DNA from: Xanthomonas campestris pv. badrii
GTDB lineage: Bacteria; Pseudomonadota; Gammaproteobacteria; Xanthomonadales; Xanthomonadaceae
Length of the DNA stretch: 64,000 nucleotides
Assembly (NCBI RefSeq): GCF_012848175.1
Contig: NZ_CP051651.1
Span: forward strand, 2,666,001 to 2,730,000
Direction: 5' to 3'
Of the stretch, positions 1-8,497 are shown piece after piece. Positions within the stretch are counted from its first letter, which is position 1. Every line of letters begins with the position of its first letter. The notes below the pieces were generated by a model, which searched no databases, was not told where the DNA came from, and worked only from the letters and a program-made list of their open reading frames with translations. The position numbers and the translations under genes were made by a program.

Positions 1-427
1 CGACGAAACTGAGGCGTTGCTCGTGGCCGAATACGCGTGCGGCCTGGGCAAGTTCGGTGCGGTTGACGTCGATGCCGCAGACATCGCGTTGCAGCGCCTG
101 TGCCAGCAGGTGCGACAGCCAGCCGTTGCCGCAGCCCAGTTCCAGAATGGCGCCCTCGCCCGCCCGCGTGTGCAGGTGTTGCACCAGCAACGCGCTGGAC
201 AGCGCGCGCACCTGCCATTCGAGGCTGGCGCCCAACGCGCCGCCAGGATGCGGCAGGCTGCGGACCTGGGTATCGGTATACATCCGGCCTTCCTGCCGCC
301 GCACCTGCAGGTAGCGGTCCTCGAACGGATCGGCGGCCAGGCTGCGCTGCACGAACACCCCGTCGACGGTCTCCAGTTCGGACAATTGCGCCAGGCGCTC
401 GCGTAACACAGCAAATCCAACCGTCAT
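1..427 (-). CDS. Class I SAM-dependent methyltransferase, 3' end cut off
   Basis: Partial gene; only the first 142 codons are in the window and the protein runs off the left edge. The visible part starts MTVGFAVLRERLAQ and reaches a clear SAM-binding motif I, ILELGCGNGWLSHLLA, near residues 104-119, followed by GIDVNRTEL, the acidic strand-2 end that usually contacts the SAM ribose. This supports a Rossmann-fold methyltransferase. The substrate cannot be told because the C-terminal part is missing. It starts 9 bp after the stop of the upstream symporter gene on the same strand, so the two are probably co-transcribed. Confidence 0.75.
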   Translation of the reverse strand, partial: MTVGFAVLRERLAQLSELETVDGVFVQRSLAADPFEDRYLQVRRQEGRMYTDTQVRSLPHPGGALGASLEWQVRALSSALLVQHLHTRAGEGAILELGCGNGWLSHLLAQALQRDVCGIDVNRTELAQAARVFGHEQRLSFV

Positions 428-436
428 CGGCCGCGC

Positions 437-1777
437 TCAGCGAAGCGGCTTGGCGCTGTCCGCCGGTGGATCTTCCAGCCCGACATTGGTGGACGCGGCG
501 TCGTACACCGTCTTGTCCAGCAGGCCGGTTTCCTTGGCCACCAGCACCGGCACCAGCATCTGCCCGGTCACATTGGTCATGGTGCGCATCATGTCGAGCA
601 CGCGATCGATGGCATACAGATAGCCAATCACTTCCAGCGGCAAATTGGCCGCGCTCAGCACCACCGTGGCCATGATCACCGCCGTGCCCGGCACGCCGGC
701 GGTGCCGAAGCTGCCCAGCACCGAGGCGATCAGCACCACGAAATACTGGTTGGCGGTCAACGGTACGCCGGTGTACTGGGCGATGAACACCGCGCACAGC
801 GCCGGGAAGATCGCACCGCAGCCATCCATCTTGATGCTGGCGCCCAGCGGCACCGCAAAGGCCGCGTAGTCTTTGCTCACGCCCAGGTTATGCGTGATCG
901 AACGCATCGCCACCGGCATCGCGGCAAAGCTCGACGAACTGACGAACGCCACCTGCATGCCGGGTGCGGCGCCGCGGAAGAACTTCCACGGGTTCAGCCC
1001 ATGCACCAGCAACAGGCTGCTGTAGACCACCACGATGTGGATGGCGCAGGCCAGATACAGCGCCAGCACGAAACTGCCGAACGGCAGCAGTTTCTGGAAG
1101 CCGTAGCTGCCGACCAGGCCGGCGATCAGGCCGAAGGTGCCGAGCGGGGTCATCTCCAGCACGAAGCGCGTGACCTGGATCATGATCTCGCTCATCTGCG
1201 CGGTGAGCTTGCGTGCCTCGGCCACGCGCTCGCCGAGCTTGACCATCGCAAAGCCGAGCAAGGCGGCAAAGAAGATCACCGGCAGGATCGAGCCGCGCCC
1301 GGCCGCCAGCACGGTTTCACCGGCGGCGTTGGTCTTGGTGCCGATGCCGGTCAGCGCATAGAACGGATTGGACGGCACCACGTCCAGCAGCACCTTGATC
1401 GGGCTGGGCACATCGCGCGGTTTCCAGCCGGAGTCCACGCTCAGATTGAAGTGGCCGGCGCCCGGCTGCAGCAGCGTGCCCACCGCCAGCCCCACCCCAA
1501 CGGCCAAGGCCGCGGTGATCACGAACCACACGAAGGTACGCCCGCCCAGCGCAGCCACCGACTTCTGCCCATGCAACGAGGAGATCGCATTGATCACCGC
1601 GAAGAACACCAGCGGCACGGCGATCATCTTGATCAGGGTGACGTACAGATCGCCCAGCGGACCGAACCACACCTCGGCCGCCGGCCCCATGGCCCAGCCA
1701 GCCAGTGCGCCCAGGACGAAGCCGGCCACCACGCGCTGCCAGAACGGAATGCGCAACCAGGCCGCAACCAGTCTCAT
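437..1777 (-). CDS. Dicarboxylate/amino acid:cation symporter (DAACS family)
   Basis: 446-residue polytopic inner-membrane protein of the GltP/DctA (SLC1-like) family, which imports glutamate, aspartate or C4-dicarboxylates with protons or sodium. Visible signatures are the serine-rich re-entrant loop VSSSSFAAMPVA (HP1), the segment FGTAGVPGTA that corresponds to HP2, and the conserved TM8 motif IDRVLDMMRTMTNVTG, whose Asp/Arg/Asn residues bind substrate and cation in the family. Length is normal. The sequence alone does not separate glutamate from dicarboxylate transport. It is divergent from the phosphatase gene at 1925 (147-bp shared promoter region) and is followed after 9 bp by the methyltransferase gene. 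Confidence 0.88.
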   Translation of the reverse strand: MRLVAAWLRIPFWQRVVAGFVLGALAGWAMGPAAEVWFGPLGDLYVTLIKMIAVPLVFFAVINAISSLHGQKSVAALGGRTFVWFVITAALAVGVGLAVGTLLQPGAGHFNLSVDSGWKPRDVPSPIKVLLDVVPSNPFYALTGIGTKTNAAGETVLAAGRGSILPVIFFAALLGFAMVKLGERVAEARKLTAQMSEIMIQVTRFVLEMTPLGTFGLIAGLVGSYGFQKLLPFGSFVLALYLACAIHIVVVYSSLLLVHGLNPWKFFRGAAPGMQVAFVSSSSFAAMPVAMRSITHNLGVSKDYAAFAVPLGASIKMDGCGAIFPALCAVFIAQYTGVPLTANQYFVVLIASVLGSFGTAGVPGTAVIMATVVLSAANLPLEVIGYLYAIDRVLDMMRTMTNVTGQMLVPVLVAKETGLLDKTVYDAASTNVGLEDPPADSAKPLR

Positions 1778-1924
1778 GTCGTCGAATCATCCGGGGGAGA
1801 GTGCATGCACCTTAGCGCAGGGGCGCGCAACCGGCGAGGCCACGACTGGAACAGCGGCGTGTCATCTGTGCGACGGGCGCCGGCCGGCATAATGGGCACT
1901 GATTCAGCCACGAGTTCGAACCCG

Positions 1925-3625
1925 ATGCGTTATCGCCTGCCTGCCCTCGCCGCCCTGACCACGCTGTGCGTGGCCGCCTGCGCCTCCACCTCCGGCACCA
2001 CCGCCCCTGCACCTGCTGCGGTCAAGGTGGACGTGCCGCCAGTGGCGCATCCGGCCGGCGAGACCCCGCAGTGGTGGTACCGCTCCGGCGCGGCGCGTGC
2101 GGCCGGCAATGGCGCCATGGCCGGAAAGGCGCGCAACGTGATCCTGTTCCTGGGCGATGGCATGAGCCTGACCACCGTGGCCGCTGCGCGCATCCTGGAT
2201 GGCCAGCGCAAGGGCGGCCCGGGCGAAGAAAACCTGCTGTCGTGGGAACAGTTCCCCGCCACCGCCTTCAGCAAGACCTACAACACCGATTCGCAGACCC
2301 CCGATTCGGCCGGCACCATGACCTCCATCACCACTGGCGTGAAGTCGCACATGGGCGCGATCGGCGTCGGCAGCGGCAGCCGCAGCGATTGTGCCGACAG
2401 CCTGGGCAAGGGCCTGCTGAGCTGGCTGCAGCTGGCCGACAGCGCCGGCATGGCGACCGGTATCGTCACCACCACCCGCATCACCCACGCCACCCCGGCG
2501 GCCACCTACGCCCATTCGCCGGAGCGCAACTGGGAAAACGACACCGACCTGCCCGAGGCCGCGCGCGCTGCCGGCTGTCAGGACATCGCCCAGCAGTTGC
2601 TGTCCACCGCCCGCTATGGCCGCGGCCCGCAGGTGGTGCTCGGCGGTGGCCGTAGCCAGTTCCAGACCGTGCAGGAGCGCGACCCCGAGTACGACGACAA
2701 GGTCGGGCTGCGCCTGGACGGGCGCGATCTGGTCGCCGAATGGAAGCAGGCGCACCCGCAGGGCGCCTATGTATGGAACCAGCAGCAGCTGCAGGCCGCA
2801 GCCGGTGCACCGGCATTGCTGGGGTTGTTCGAGCCCGATCACATGCAGTTCGACCATGATCGCAACCGCAGCCCGCAGGGCGAGCCCAGCCTGACCGAGA
2901 TGACCCGCACCGCCATCCAGTCGCTGTCGCGCGACCCCAACGGCTTCGTGCTGATGGTCGAAGGCGGCCGCATCGACCACGCCAACCATGCCGGCAATGC
3001 GTATCGCGCACTGGACGAAACGGTGTCGCTGTCCGATGCGGTACGCACTGCCGTGCAGACCGCACCACCGGACACGCTGATCATCGTCACCGCCGACCAT
3101 TCGCACACGCTCAACTTCGTCGGTTACCCGGTGCGCGGCAATCCGATCCTGGGCAAGGTGCGCGGCACCGGCGGCGAGGAAGGCGACCGCACCCAGCTGG
3201 CCACCGACATGGCCGGCCAGCCCTACACCACGCTCAGCTACGCCAACGGCCCGGGCTACACCGGCGCCAGCAACGCCCAGCCGGCCGGCAGCAAGAAATT
3301 TCCGCATGAGCCCAGCAGCAGCGAGCCGGCCGCAGGCCGCCCGGACCTGACCCACGTCGATACCGAAGCGCCCGGCTACATGCAGGAAGCGCTGGTGCCG
3401 ACCAAGTCCGAAACCCACGGCGGCGAAGATGTCGGCATCTGGGCCACCGGCCCGGGCAGCGCGGCGTTCCGCGGCACGCTGGAAGAAAACGTCATCTACC
3501 ACGTGATCGTGCAGGCCACCCCGCGGCTGCGCGAGCGCCTGTGCAAGGCCGGCACCTGCGATGCCGCCGGCGTGCCGGTGCAACTGCCCGAGCCGGCCGC
3601 GTTCGAGGCGGCGGACAGGCGCTGA
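1925..3625 (+). CDS. PhoA-type alkaline phosphatase, predicted lipoprotein
   Basis: 566 residues. It hydrolyses phosphate monoesters outside the cytoplasm. The N-terminus is a lipoprotein signal ending in the lipobox VAAC (Cys18), so the enzyme is probably membrane-anchored rather than soluble as in E. coli. Alkaline phosphatase superfamily landmarks are present: FLGDGMS (metal ligand Asp78), TPDSAGT with the nucleophile Ser128, VEGGRIDHANH (Glu346, Asp351, His355), TADHSH (Asp391, His392) and THGGED (His498). I chose the ATG at 1925 because it gives the lipobox at the right distance; the open frame extends far upstream but without signal-peptide character. A CATAAT at 1888-1893 could be its -10 box. 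Confidence 0.9.
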   Translation: MRYRLPALAALTTLCVAACASTSGTTAPAPAAVKVDVPPVAHPAGETPQWWYRSGAARAAGNGAMAGKARNVILFLGDGMSLTTVAAARILDGQRKGGPGEENLLSWEQFPATAFSKTYNTDSQTPDSAGTMTSITTGVKSHMGAIGVGSGSRSDCADSLGKGLLSWLQLADSAGMATGIVTTTRITHATPAATYAHSPERNWENDTDLPEAARAAGCQDIAQQLLSTARYGRGPQVVLGGGRSQFQTVQERDPEYDDKVGLRLDGRDLVAEWKQAHPQGAYVWNQQQLQAAAGAPALLGLFEPDHMQFDHDRNRSPQGEPSLTEMTRTAIQSLSRDPNGFVLMVEGGRIDHANHAGNAYRALDETVSLSDAVRTAVQTAPPDTLIIVTADHSHTLNFVGYPVRGNPILGKVRGTGGEEGDRTQLATDMAGQPYTTLSYANGPGYTGASNAQPAGSKKFPHEPSSSEPAAGRPDLTHVDTEAPGYMQEALVPTKSETHGGEDVGIWATGPGSAAFRGTLEENVIYHVIVQATPRLRERLCKAGTCDAAGVPVQLPEPAAFEAADRR

Positions 3626-3828
3626 GATGCAGGCTGGGGGGCCACGGCGGTGGACTGAAAGGCACGATGGGCGCGGCGATGCAGGGCTGCGGGCAGTTGC
3701 CGGCGCGCCGCCGGCGCACGCCTTGGCACCGCGGATGCGCACCGCCCGCCAGCGCGCAGAATGCATTCGCTCGTCTGATAGCAGCGCATTGACTGCACCA
3801 TTGGATCATCGCGGATCGTGAGACCTTG

Positions 3829-5127
3829 ATGACTGCCGCGCCCTTGCTGCCTGCCACACCACCGGGCCCGGTGCTGGTCGCCTACAGCGGCGGCATGGAC
3901 TCGACGGTGCTGCTGCATGCCCTGGCTGCCGCGCAGGCCTATCGCGACCATGGCCTGCGCGCGGTGCATGTGCACCATGGCCTGCATGCCGATGCCGACG
4001 CCTGGGCGGCGCACTGCCGGCAGACCTGCGAGGCATTGGGCGTCCCGCTGCGGACCGTGCATGTCCAGGTCGCACGCGACAGCGGCCTGGGGCTGGAAGC
4101 GGCTGCCCGCCAGGCGCGCCACGCCGCCTTCGCCGACGTGCTCGCCAGCGGCCAATGGCTGGCACTGGCGCATCATCGCGACGATCAGGCCGAAACGTTC
4201 CTGCTGCGCGCCCTGCGTGCCTCCGGCCCGGATGGGCTGGCGGCCATGCGCGTGCAGCGGCCATTCGCCGCCGGTACCTTGTGGCGCCCGTTGCTGGCGC
4301 ACGCACGCGACCAGTTGCAGACCTACGCATACGCGCATCGCCTGCAGTGGATCGACGATCCCAGCAACGCCGATCCGCGTTACGACCGCAATTTCCTGCG
4401 CACCCACATCCTGCCGTTGCTGCAGCACCGGTGGCCGCAGGCCAGCGAGGCCCTGGCACGCAGCGCGCAGCTGAGCGCCGACGCCGGCGACCTGCTGCTG
4501 CACCATGATCTGGCGCTGCTGCCCGCCCTGCTCACCCGACGTGGCGCGCTGGATCTGCAGTTGCTCGCAGCGCAGCCCAGCGCACGACAGCCGCGCCTGC
4601 TGCGCGCCTGGGTCAACGCAGCGCATGCGCCACCGCTCCCCGCGCAGGGTGTGGCAGCGTTGCTGCGGGAGATCGACATGCCCGCGTCCGACCGGCAGGC
4701 CTGCTTCGCCTGGCAGCAGGTGCAGGTGCGACGCTGGCGCCAGTGCCTGTACCTGCTCCGCACCACGGCAGCCTGGCCGGCGGCGTGGTCCGCGCACTGG
4801 GACGGCGCCCGGCCCTTGCAGCTGCCCGATGGTGCAACGCTGGCCCTGCACGCGCCGCAGCAGCTGCACTTCGCCCACCCGTTGCTCGTGCGTGCACGTC
4901 ACGGCGGCGAGCGCATCGTGCTGCCGCAGCGCAGCCACTCGCATCGGCTCAAGCACCTACTGCAGGCCTCGGACCTGCCGCCGTGGGAGCGCGACCGCCT
5001 GCCCATCCTGTGGGACGGCGCACAAGTGCTGGCCGCCGGCGATCGCATCGTCTCGGCCCCCCTGCACGCCTGGCTGCAGGCCAATCACGCCAGCCTGCAC
5101 TGGCAGGCAAGCAGCCCGGCGAATTGA
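3829..5127 (+). CDS. tilS: tRNA(Ile)-lysidine synthase
   Basis: 432 residues. TilS uses ATP to attach lysine to C34 of the CAU-anticodon tRNA-Ile, changing decoding from AUG to AUA; it is cytoplasmic and essential in most bacteria. The N-type ATP-pyrophosphatase P-loop SGGMDS is at residues 20-25 after [14 protein letters not shown] and [15 protein letters not shown] are typical of the catalytic domain, and the C-terminal part carries the substrate-binding domains with GGER and [12 protein letters not shown] lies directly before the chosen ATG at 3829. It is followed 31 bp later by xseB and then ispA, all on the same strand. Confidence 0.93.
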   Translation: MTAAPLLPATPPGPVLVAYSGGMDSTVLLHALAAAQAYRDHGLRAVHVHHGLHADADAWAAHCRQTCEALGVPLRTVHVQVARDSGLGLEAAARQARHAAFADVLASGQWLALAHHRDDQAETFLLRALRASGPDGLAAMRVQRPFAAGTLWRPLLAHARDQLQTYAYAHRLQWIDDPSNADPRYDRNFLRTHILPLLQHRWPQASEALARSAQLSADAGDLLLHHDLALLPALLTRRGALDLQLLAAQPSARQPRLLRAWVNAAHAPPLPAQGVAALLREIDMPASDRQACFAWQQVQVRRWRQCLYLLRTTAAWPAAWSAHWDGARPLQLPDGATLALHAPQQLHFAHPLLVRARHGGERIVLPQRSHSHRLKHLLQASDLPPWERDRLPILWDGAQVLAAGDRIVSAPLHAWLQANHASLHWQASSPAN

Positions 5128-5158
5128 CCGCCCTGGCTGCGCCCCGCACACTTCCACG

Positions 5159-5422
5159 ATGGCCAAGAAGTCCTTGAACGAAACATCCCCGGTTGCCCGC
5201 TTTGAACAGTCGCTGGAAGAACTCGAGCAACTGGTGCAGAAAATGGAGGTCGGCGACCTGAGCCTGGAGCAGTCGCTCAGCGCCTACGAACGCGGCATCG
5301 GCTTGTATCGCGATTGCCAGCAGGCGCTTGAACACGCCGAACTGCGCGTGCGCATGCTGACCGACCCCGCGCGTCCCGAGCTCGCCGAACCCTTCGAACC
5401 GCCCGCACAGGACGGCGGCTGA
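5159..5422 (+). CDS. xseB: Exodeoxyribonuclease VII small subunit
   Basis: 87 residues. XseB binds the large subunit XseA to form exonuclease VII, which degrades single-stranded DNA into oligonucleotides. The family core is obvious: [16 protein letters not shown], then [16 protein letters not shown] and [16 protein letters not shown], a two-helix coiled-coil hairpin of normal length. The C-terminal tail is Pro/Glu rich. The gene ends one base before the GTG of ispA, an arrangement that is common for xseB-ispA and suggests translational coupling. xseA is not in the window. Confidence 0.95.
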   Translation: MAKKSLNETSPVARFEQSLEELEQLVQKMEVGDLSLEQSLSAYERGIGLYRDCQQALEHAELRVRMLTDPARPELAEPFEPPAQDGG

Positions 5423-5423
5423 G

Positions 5424-6299
5424 GTGAGTTCCAGCGTGTTCGACCACTGGATCGCTCGCACCGAGCGCAGTTTGGACGCCTGCCTGCCCATCGCAACGCG
5501 ACCGCCGCAGCGTTTGCACGCGGCGATGCGGCACGCGGTGCTGGGCGGTGGCAAGCGTATGCGGCCGCTGTTGGTGTACGCCAGCGGCGCACTGTTCGGC
5601 GCTGCGGAAGACCTGCTGGATACGCCCGCCGTGGCGGTGGAGCTGATCCACGCCTATTCGCTGGTGCACGACGACCTGCCGGCCATGGACGACGATGCCT
5701 TGCGCCGCGGCCAGCCCACCGTGCACATCGCCTTCGACGAAGCCACCGCGATCCTGGCCGGCGACGCCCTGCAGGCCCGTGCGTTCGAACTGCTGGCCAT
5801 GGCACCGGTGGATGCCGCGCTGCGGGTCGGCTGGTTGCAGAGCCTGGCCACCGCCGCGGGCGCCGCCGGCATGTGCGGCGGCCAGGCGCTGGATATCGAC
5901 GCCACCGGTCAAGTGCAATCGCTGCACGCACTGCAGCGCATGCATGCGCTCAAGACCGGCGCACTGATCCGCGCGGCCGTGCGCATGGGCGCCCTCGGCG
6001 GTGCAGCTGCGCCGGCCGACCAGCAGCGCCTGGACGACTTTGCCGAGGCGCTGGGGCTGGCGTTCCAGGTCCGCGACGACATCCTGGATGTGGAATCGAG
6101 CTCGGCGCAGTTGGGCAAGACCGCCGGCAAGGACGCCGCGCAATCCAAATCCACCTACCCTGCCTTGCTCGGGATGGATGGCGCCAAATCGAAACTGGCC
6201 GAACTGGCCACCCGCATGCACGACATCCTGCAGCCCTACGGCCAGCCCGGCGAAACCTTGGCAACGCTGGGCCGGTTTGCAGTAGACCGCGTGCACTGA
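5424..6299 (+). CDS. ispA: Farnesyl diphosphate synthase (polyprenyl synthetase)
   Basis: 291 residues, GTG start 1 bp after the xseB stop. IspA condenses dimethylallyl diphosphate with two isopentenyl diphosphates to give farnesyl diphosphate, the precursor of undecaprenyl phosphate and quinone side chains. The first aspartate-rich motif is DDLPAMD at residues 83-89 and the second is DDILD from residue 218; GGGKRMRPLL near residue 40 binds isopentenyl diphosphate. The chain-length region before the first motif (ELIHAYSLVHDD) fits a short-chain bacterial enzyme. The dxs gene that often follows ispA is not present; the next gene is an unrelated secreted protease. Confidence 0.92.
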   Translation: MSSSVFDHWIARTERSLDACLPIATRPPQRLHAAMRHAVLGGGKRMRPLLVYASGALFGAAEDLLDTPAVAVELIHAYSLVHDDLPAMDDDALRRGQPTVHIAFDEATAILAGDALQARAFELLAMAPVDAALRVGWLQSLATAAGAAGMCGGQALDIDATGQVQSLHALQRMHALKTGALIRAAVRMGALGGAAAPADQQRLDDFAEALGLAFQVRDDILDVESSSAQLGKTAGKDAAQSKSTYPALLGMDGAKSKLAELATRMHDILQPYGQPGETLATLGRFAVDRVH

Positions 6300-6507
6300 G
6301 CGCGCGGACACGCTGCCGCCTGCGCGGCGTGCCTTGGTGAGCGAGGGCGAGCCAAACGCTGCCAACCTTCCGCCCTGCCACCTGCACCATCTCCACTGCA
6401 CAGGACCCGCTTCGCGCACTCCGTGCGCCAGCGCACGGTTGGGGATTCAGGCGTCGTTCCGGGACCGGAGAGGCCGGTCACAAAACGCAACTTTCTTCAT
6501 CGCGATT

Positions 6508-6526
6508 TGTGTCAACGACTGACACA
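6508..6526. promoter_or_regulatory. Perfect inverted repeat TGTGTCA-N5-TGACACA, candidate operator
   Basis: Two 7-bp arms in perfect dyad symmetry around ACGAC, in the AT-rich region about 190 bp upstream of the protease start. Such a palindrome is typical of a dimeric transcription factor site. The half-site TGTG resembles CRP/Clp sites, but the spacing (TGTGT-N9-ACACA) does not match the TGTGA-N6-TCACA consensus, so another regulator is more likely. Confidence 0.45.
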
Positions 6527-6677
6527 CGCGAAAGCAGCATTCATGACATTCATCACACTTTATTGCTGAATTATCGACATAGGTGATGGTTTAGCGGCCA
6601 GTCGGGATATCAAACAAGTAGAAATATCGCTAATTGCACGACTTGTCGCGCCCGCTCGCTCTGCCTAGGTTTGGATC

Positions 6678-6693
6678 GCCCGCATTCGCGGGC
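6678..6693 (+). promoter_or_regulatory. 5' UTR hairpin before the protease ribosome-binding site
   Basis: Stem GCCCGC / GCGGGC with loop ATTC, ending 11 bases before the Shine-Dalgarno at 6705-6710. It could stabilise the mRNA 5' end or tune translation; function is inferred only from position. Confidence 0.35.
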
Positions 6694-6718
6694 ATCCCCC
6701 GACCAAGGAGAGTCACTG

Positions 6719-7816
6719 GTGAAGAATGTTTTTCTTGCATCGTTTGCAGCAGGCACGCTCGCCGTTGTTGGCGTACTCGGTTCGGCGCAGGCGCAGTCAT
6801 TGCGCGGCCCGGTTCCGTTGACCATCGAACTGTCGCCAGTGGCCGACCAGGCCGGGCGGCATCAGGGCAAGATCGCCGTCACGGTCACCAACAACGGCAG
6901 CAAGATCGCCCGCGTGCCGACCTATCAATTGCCGCTGAAGTCGCTGGACAACGGCATCCTGGAGGTCAGCCGTGATGGCGCGCCGGTGAAGTACACCGGA
7001 CGTCTGGTCAAGCGCGGCCTGCCCAAGGCCGCGGATTTCACCATTCTGCAGCCGGGCCAGAGCGTCAAGGGCGAGGTCGATCTGGCCGGCGCTTACGACC
7101 TGTCCACCAGCGGGAACTACACCATCCAGGTGCGCTCGGCGTTGCAATACGCCTCGCTCTCCGACGGCAGCCTGATGAAGGCCGCCAACGGTGAGCCGGC
7201 CGTGGCCACCAGCACCCCACTCACCGTCTGGCTGGACGGCGTCAACCGTGGCGTCCAGCGCCAGCTGGCGATCGGCCCGACCGCCGTGGTCAACGGCATC
7301 AACTACCTCAACTGCAGCACCACCCGCACCAACCAGGCCGCCAGTGCCGTCACTGCCGCGCGCAACTACTCGCAGAACGCGCGCAACTACCTCAACGCCG
7401 GCAGCACCGGCGCGCGCTACACCACCTGGTTCGGTGCGTACAACGCCTCGCGCTATAGCCGGGTCAGCTCGAACTTCGTCAACATCGACAACGCGCTGGA
7501 TCAGAACAACGGCCAGCTGACGATCAACTGCAGCTGCGAGGCGGATCTGGCCGATGCCTTCGCCTACGTCTATCCGAACCAGCCGTACGAGATCCACGTG
7601 TGCAACGCGTTCTGGAGTGCGTCGACCACCGGCACCGACTCCAAGGCCGGCACCCTGGTGCATGAAACCAGCCACTTCACCGTGGTGGCCGGCACGCAGG
7701 ACCGCGTCTATGGTCAGTCCGGCGCACGCAGCTTGGCCCAGAGCAATCCGGCCCAGGCGATCACCAATGCCGACAGCCACGAATACTTTGCCGAGAACAC
7801 CCCGGCGCAGAACTAA
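6719..7816 (+). CDS. Secreted M35 (aspzincin/deuterolysin-type) metalloprotease
   Basis: 365 residues from a GTG start chosen because AAGGAG sits 8 bases upstream. Residues 1-25 form a Sec signal peptide ending SAQA. The N-terminal half (about 26-190) is a beta-rich domain with [16 protein letters not shown], common in this family. The C-terminal half holds the zinc motif HETSH (315-319) followed by GTQDRVYG (325-332), an exact GTxDxxYG aspzincin signature in which Asp328 is the third zinc ligand. M35 enzymes are extracellular endopeptidases, often preferring basic residues; substrate and secretion route here are unknown. Four clustered cysteines may form disulfides. A terminator follows. Confidence 0.85.
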   Translation: MKNVFLASFAAGTLAVVGVLGSAQAQSLRGPVPLTIELSPVADQAGRHQGKIAVTVTNNGSKIARVPTYQLPLKSLDNGILEVSRDGAPVKYTGRLVKRGLPKAADFTILQPGQSVKGEVDLAGAYDLSTSGNYTIQVRSALQYASLSDGSLMKAANGEPAVATSTPLTVWLDGVNRGVQRQLAIGPTAVVNGINYLNCSTTRTNQAASAVTAARNYSQNARNYLNAGSTGARYTTWFGAYNASRYSRVSSNFVNIDNALDQNNGQLTINCSCEADLADAFAYVYPNQPYEIHVCNAFWSASTTGTDSKAGTLVHETSHFTVVAGTQDRVYGQSGARSLAQSNPAQAITNADSHEYFAENTPAQN

Positions 7817-7837
7817 GCGCGGCATCGTCTGAAACGA

Positions 7838-7867
7838 CAAAGGCCCGGCAGCGATGCCGGGCCTTTG
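7838..7867. terminator. Bidirectional rho-independent terminator
   Basis: Perfect 13-bp stem CAAAGGCCCGGCA / TGCCGGGCCTTTG around a GCGA loop. It lies between the convergent protease and DUF4870 genes, and its A- and T-rich stem ends allow it to work in both directions. Confidence 0.8.
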
Positions 7868-7885
7868 CTGTGCGTACCGTGCCGA

Positions 7886-8272
7886 TTACTTGATCAGGCG
7901 CAGCGCGAACGGATAGCGGTAGTGTTCGCCATTGTTGGCCTTGACCGCGGCCAGGATGCAGAACACCAGGCTGCCGATCAAAACCAGGGTGGGCAGGAAG
8001 AACAGGATGCCGAACGACACCATGGCCAGGATCACCGCCACGATCATGGCGAGCGTCACCGTGATCTGGAAGTTCAATGCTTCCTTGGCCTGATCGGTGG
8101 CAAAAGGCTTGGAGGGGTTGGCGTCCTTGCTGATCAGCCAGATCACCAGCGCGCCGACGAAGTAGGTCACGATGCCCAGCAGATGTGCAGCCAACGCGAG
8201 GGTGCGCTCTTCCGACGGGGTGCTGGTGCCGATCGGCGGCGGCGGTGCGGCGTGCGTATCGAATTCGCTCAT
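7886..8272 (-). CDS. DUF4870 domain membrane protein
   Basis: 128 residues. After a short polar N-terminus (MSEFDTHAAPPPP) come three to four hydrophobic segments: LALAAHLLGIVTYFVGALVI, then ITVTLAMIVAVILAMVSFGI and LFFLPTLVLIGSLVFCILAA. The spacing with KEALNFQ between the first and second segments is the DUF4870/Tic20-like pattern. Function is unknown. I prefer the ATG at 8272, with GGAGA just upstream; a second ATG lies 12 bases earlier. It is convergent with the protease gene across a shared terminator. Confidence 0.8.
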   Translation of the reverse strand: MSEFDTHAAPPPPIGTSTPSEERTLALAAHLLGIVTYFVGALVIWLISKDANPSKPFATDQAKEALNFQITVTLAMIVAVILAMVSFGILFFLPTLVLIGSLVFCILAAVKANNGEHYRYPFALRLIK

Positions 8273-8497
8273 CTGTCTCCCCAAACATGATTGTGGTGCG
8301 GCGGACTATAACAACGATTCAGCCAGTCACCAGTGCGGGAAGACATGGTCTCGCACGTTCACCAGGTCCGGTCCGTGCAGTGCGTACCATCCGGCGCCGA
8401 CATCCAACCCAACCACATGGCCAGCCAGGCGTCTGCATGCATCGAGCGCCACTGCGCCCGAGTGCGCTCAGCGCGCCGGCCTGCAGACGATCCGCAC

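Larger units (their letters stand above)
6300..6718 (+). other. Intergenic region with AT-rich promoter segment for the M35 protease
   Basis: About 420 bp without a convincing gene. The first 170 bp have normal high GC. From about 6480 to 6640 the base composition becomes distinctly AT-rich for this genome, as expected for a strong promoter or regulatory segment. It contains a perfect inverted repeat at 6508-6526 and, just before the ribosome-binding site, a small hairpin at 6678-6693. A good Shine-Dalgarno AAGGAG lies at 6705-6710. I could not assign -35 and -10 boxes with confidence. Confidence 0.6.

Noticed and set aside
890..1924. Upstream extension of the PhoA-type reading frame
   Set aside because: It overlaps the symporter gene on the other strand and would bury the lipoprotein signal peptide.
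1904..3766. Long minus-strand open frame opposite the PhoA-type gene
   Set aside because: It is the antisense shadow of a GC-rich gene; composition is Arg/Ala/Gly rich and no domain is seen, whereas the plus strand has all alkaline phosphatase motifs.
6508..6526. Canonical Clp/CRP site
   Set aside because: The arms are separated by 9 instead of 6 bases between the TGTG(T/A) and (A/T)CACA elements.
6300..6718. PIP box (TTCGC-N15-TTCGC) for HrpX
   Set aside because: TTCGC occurrences are not at the required spacing.
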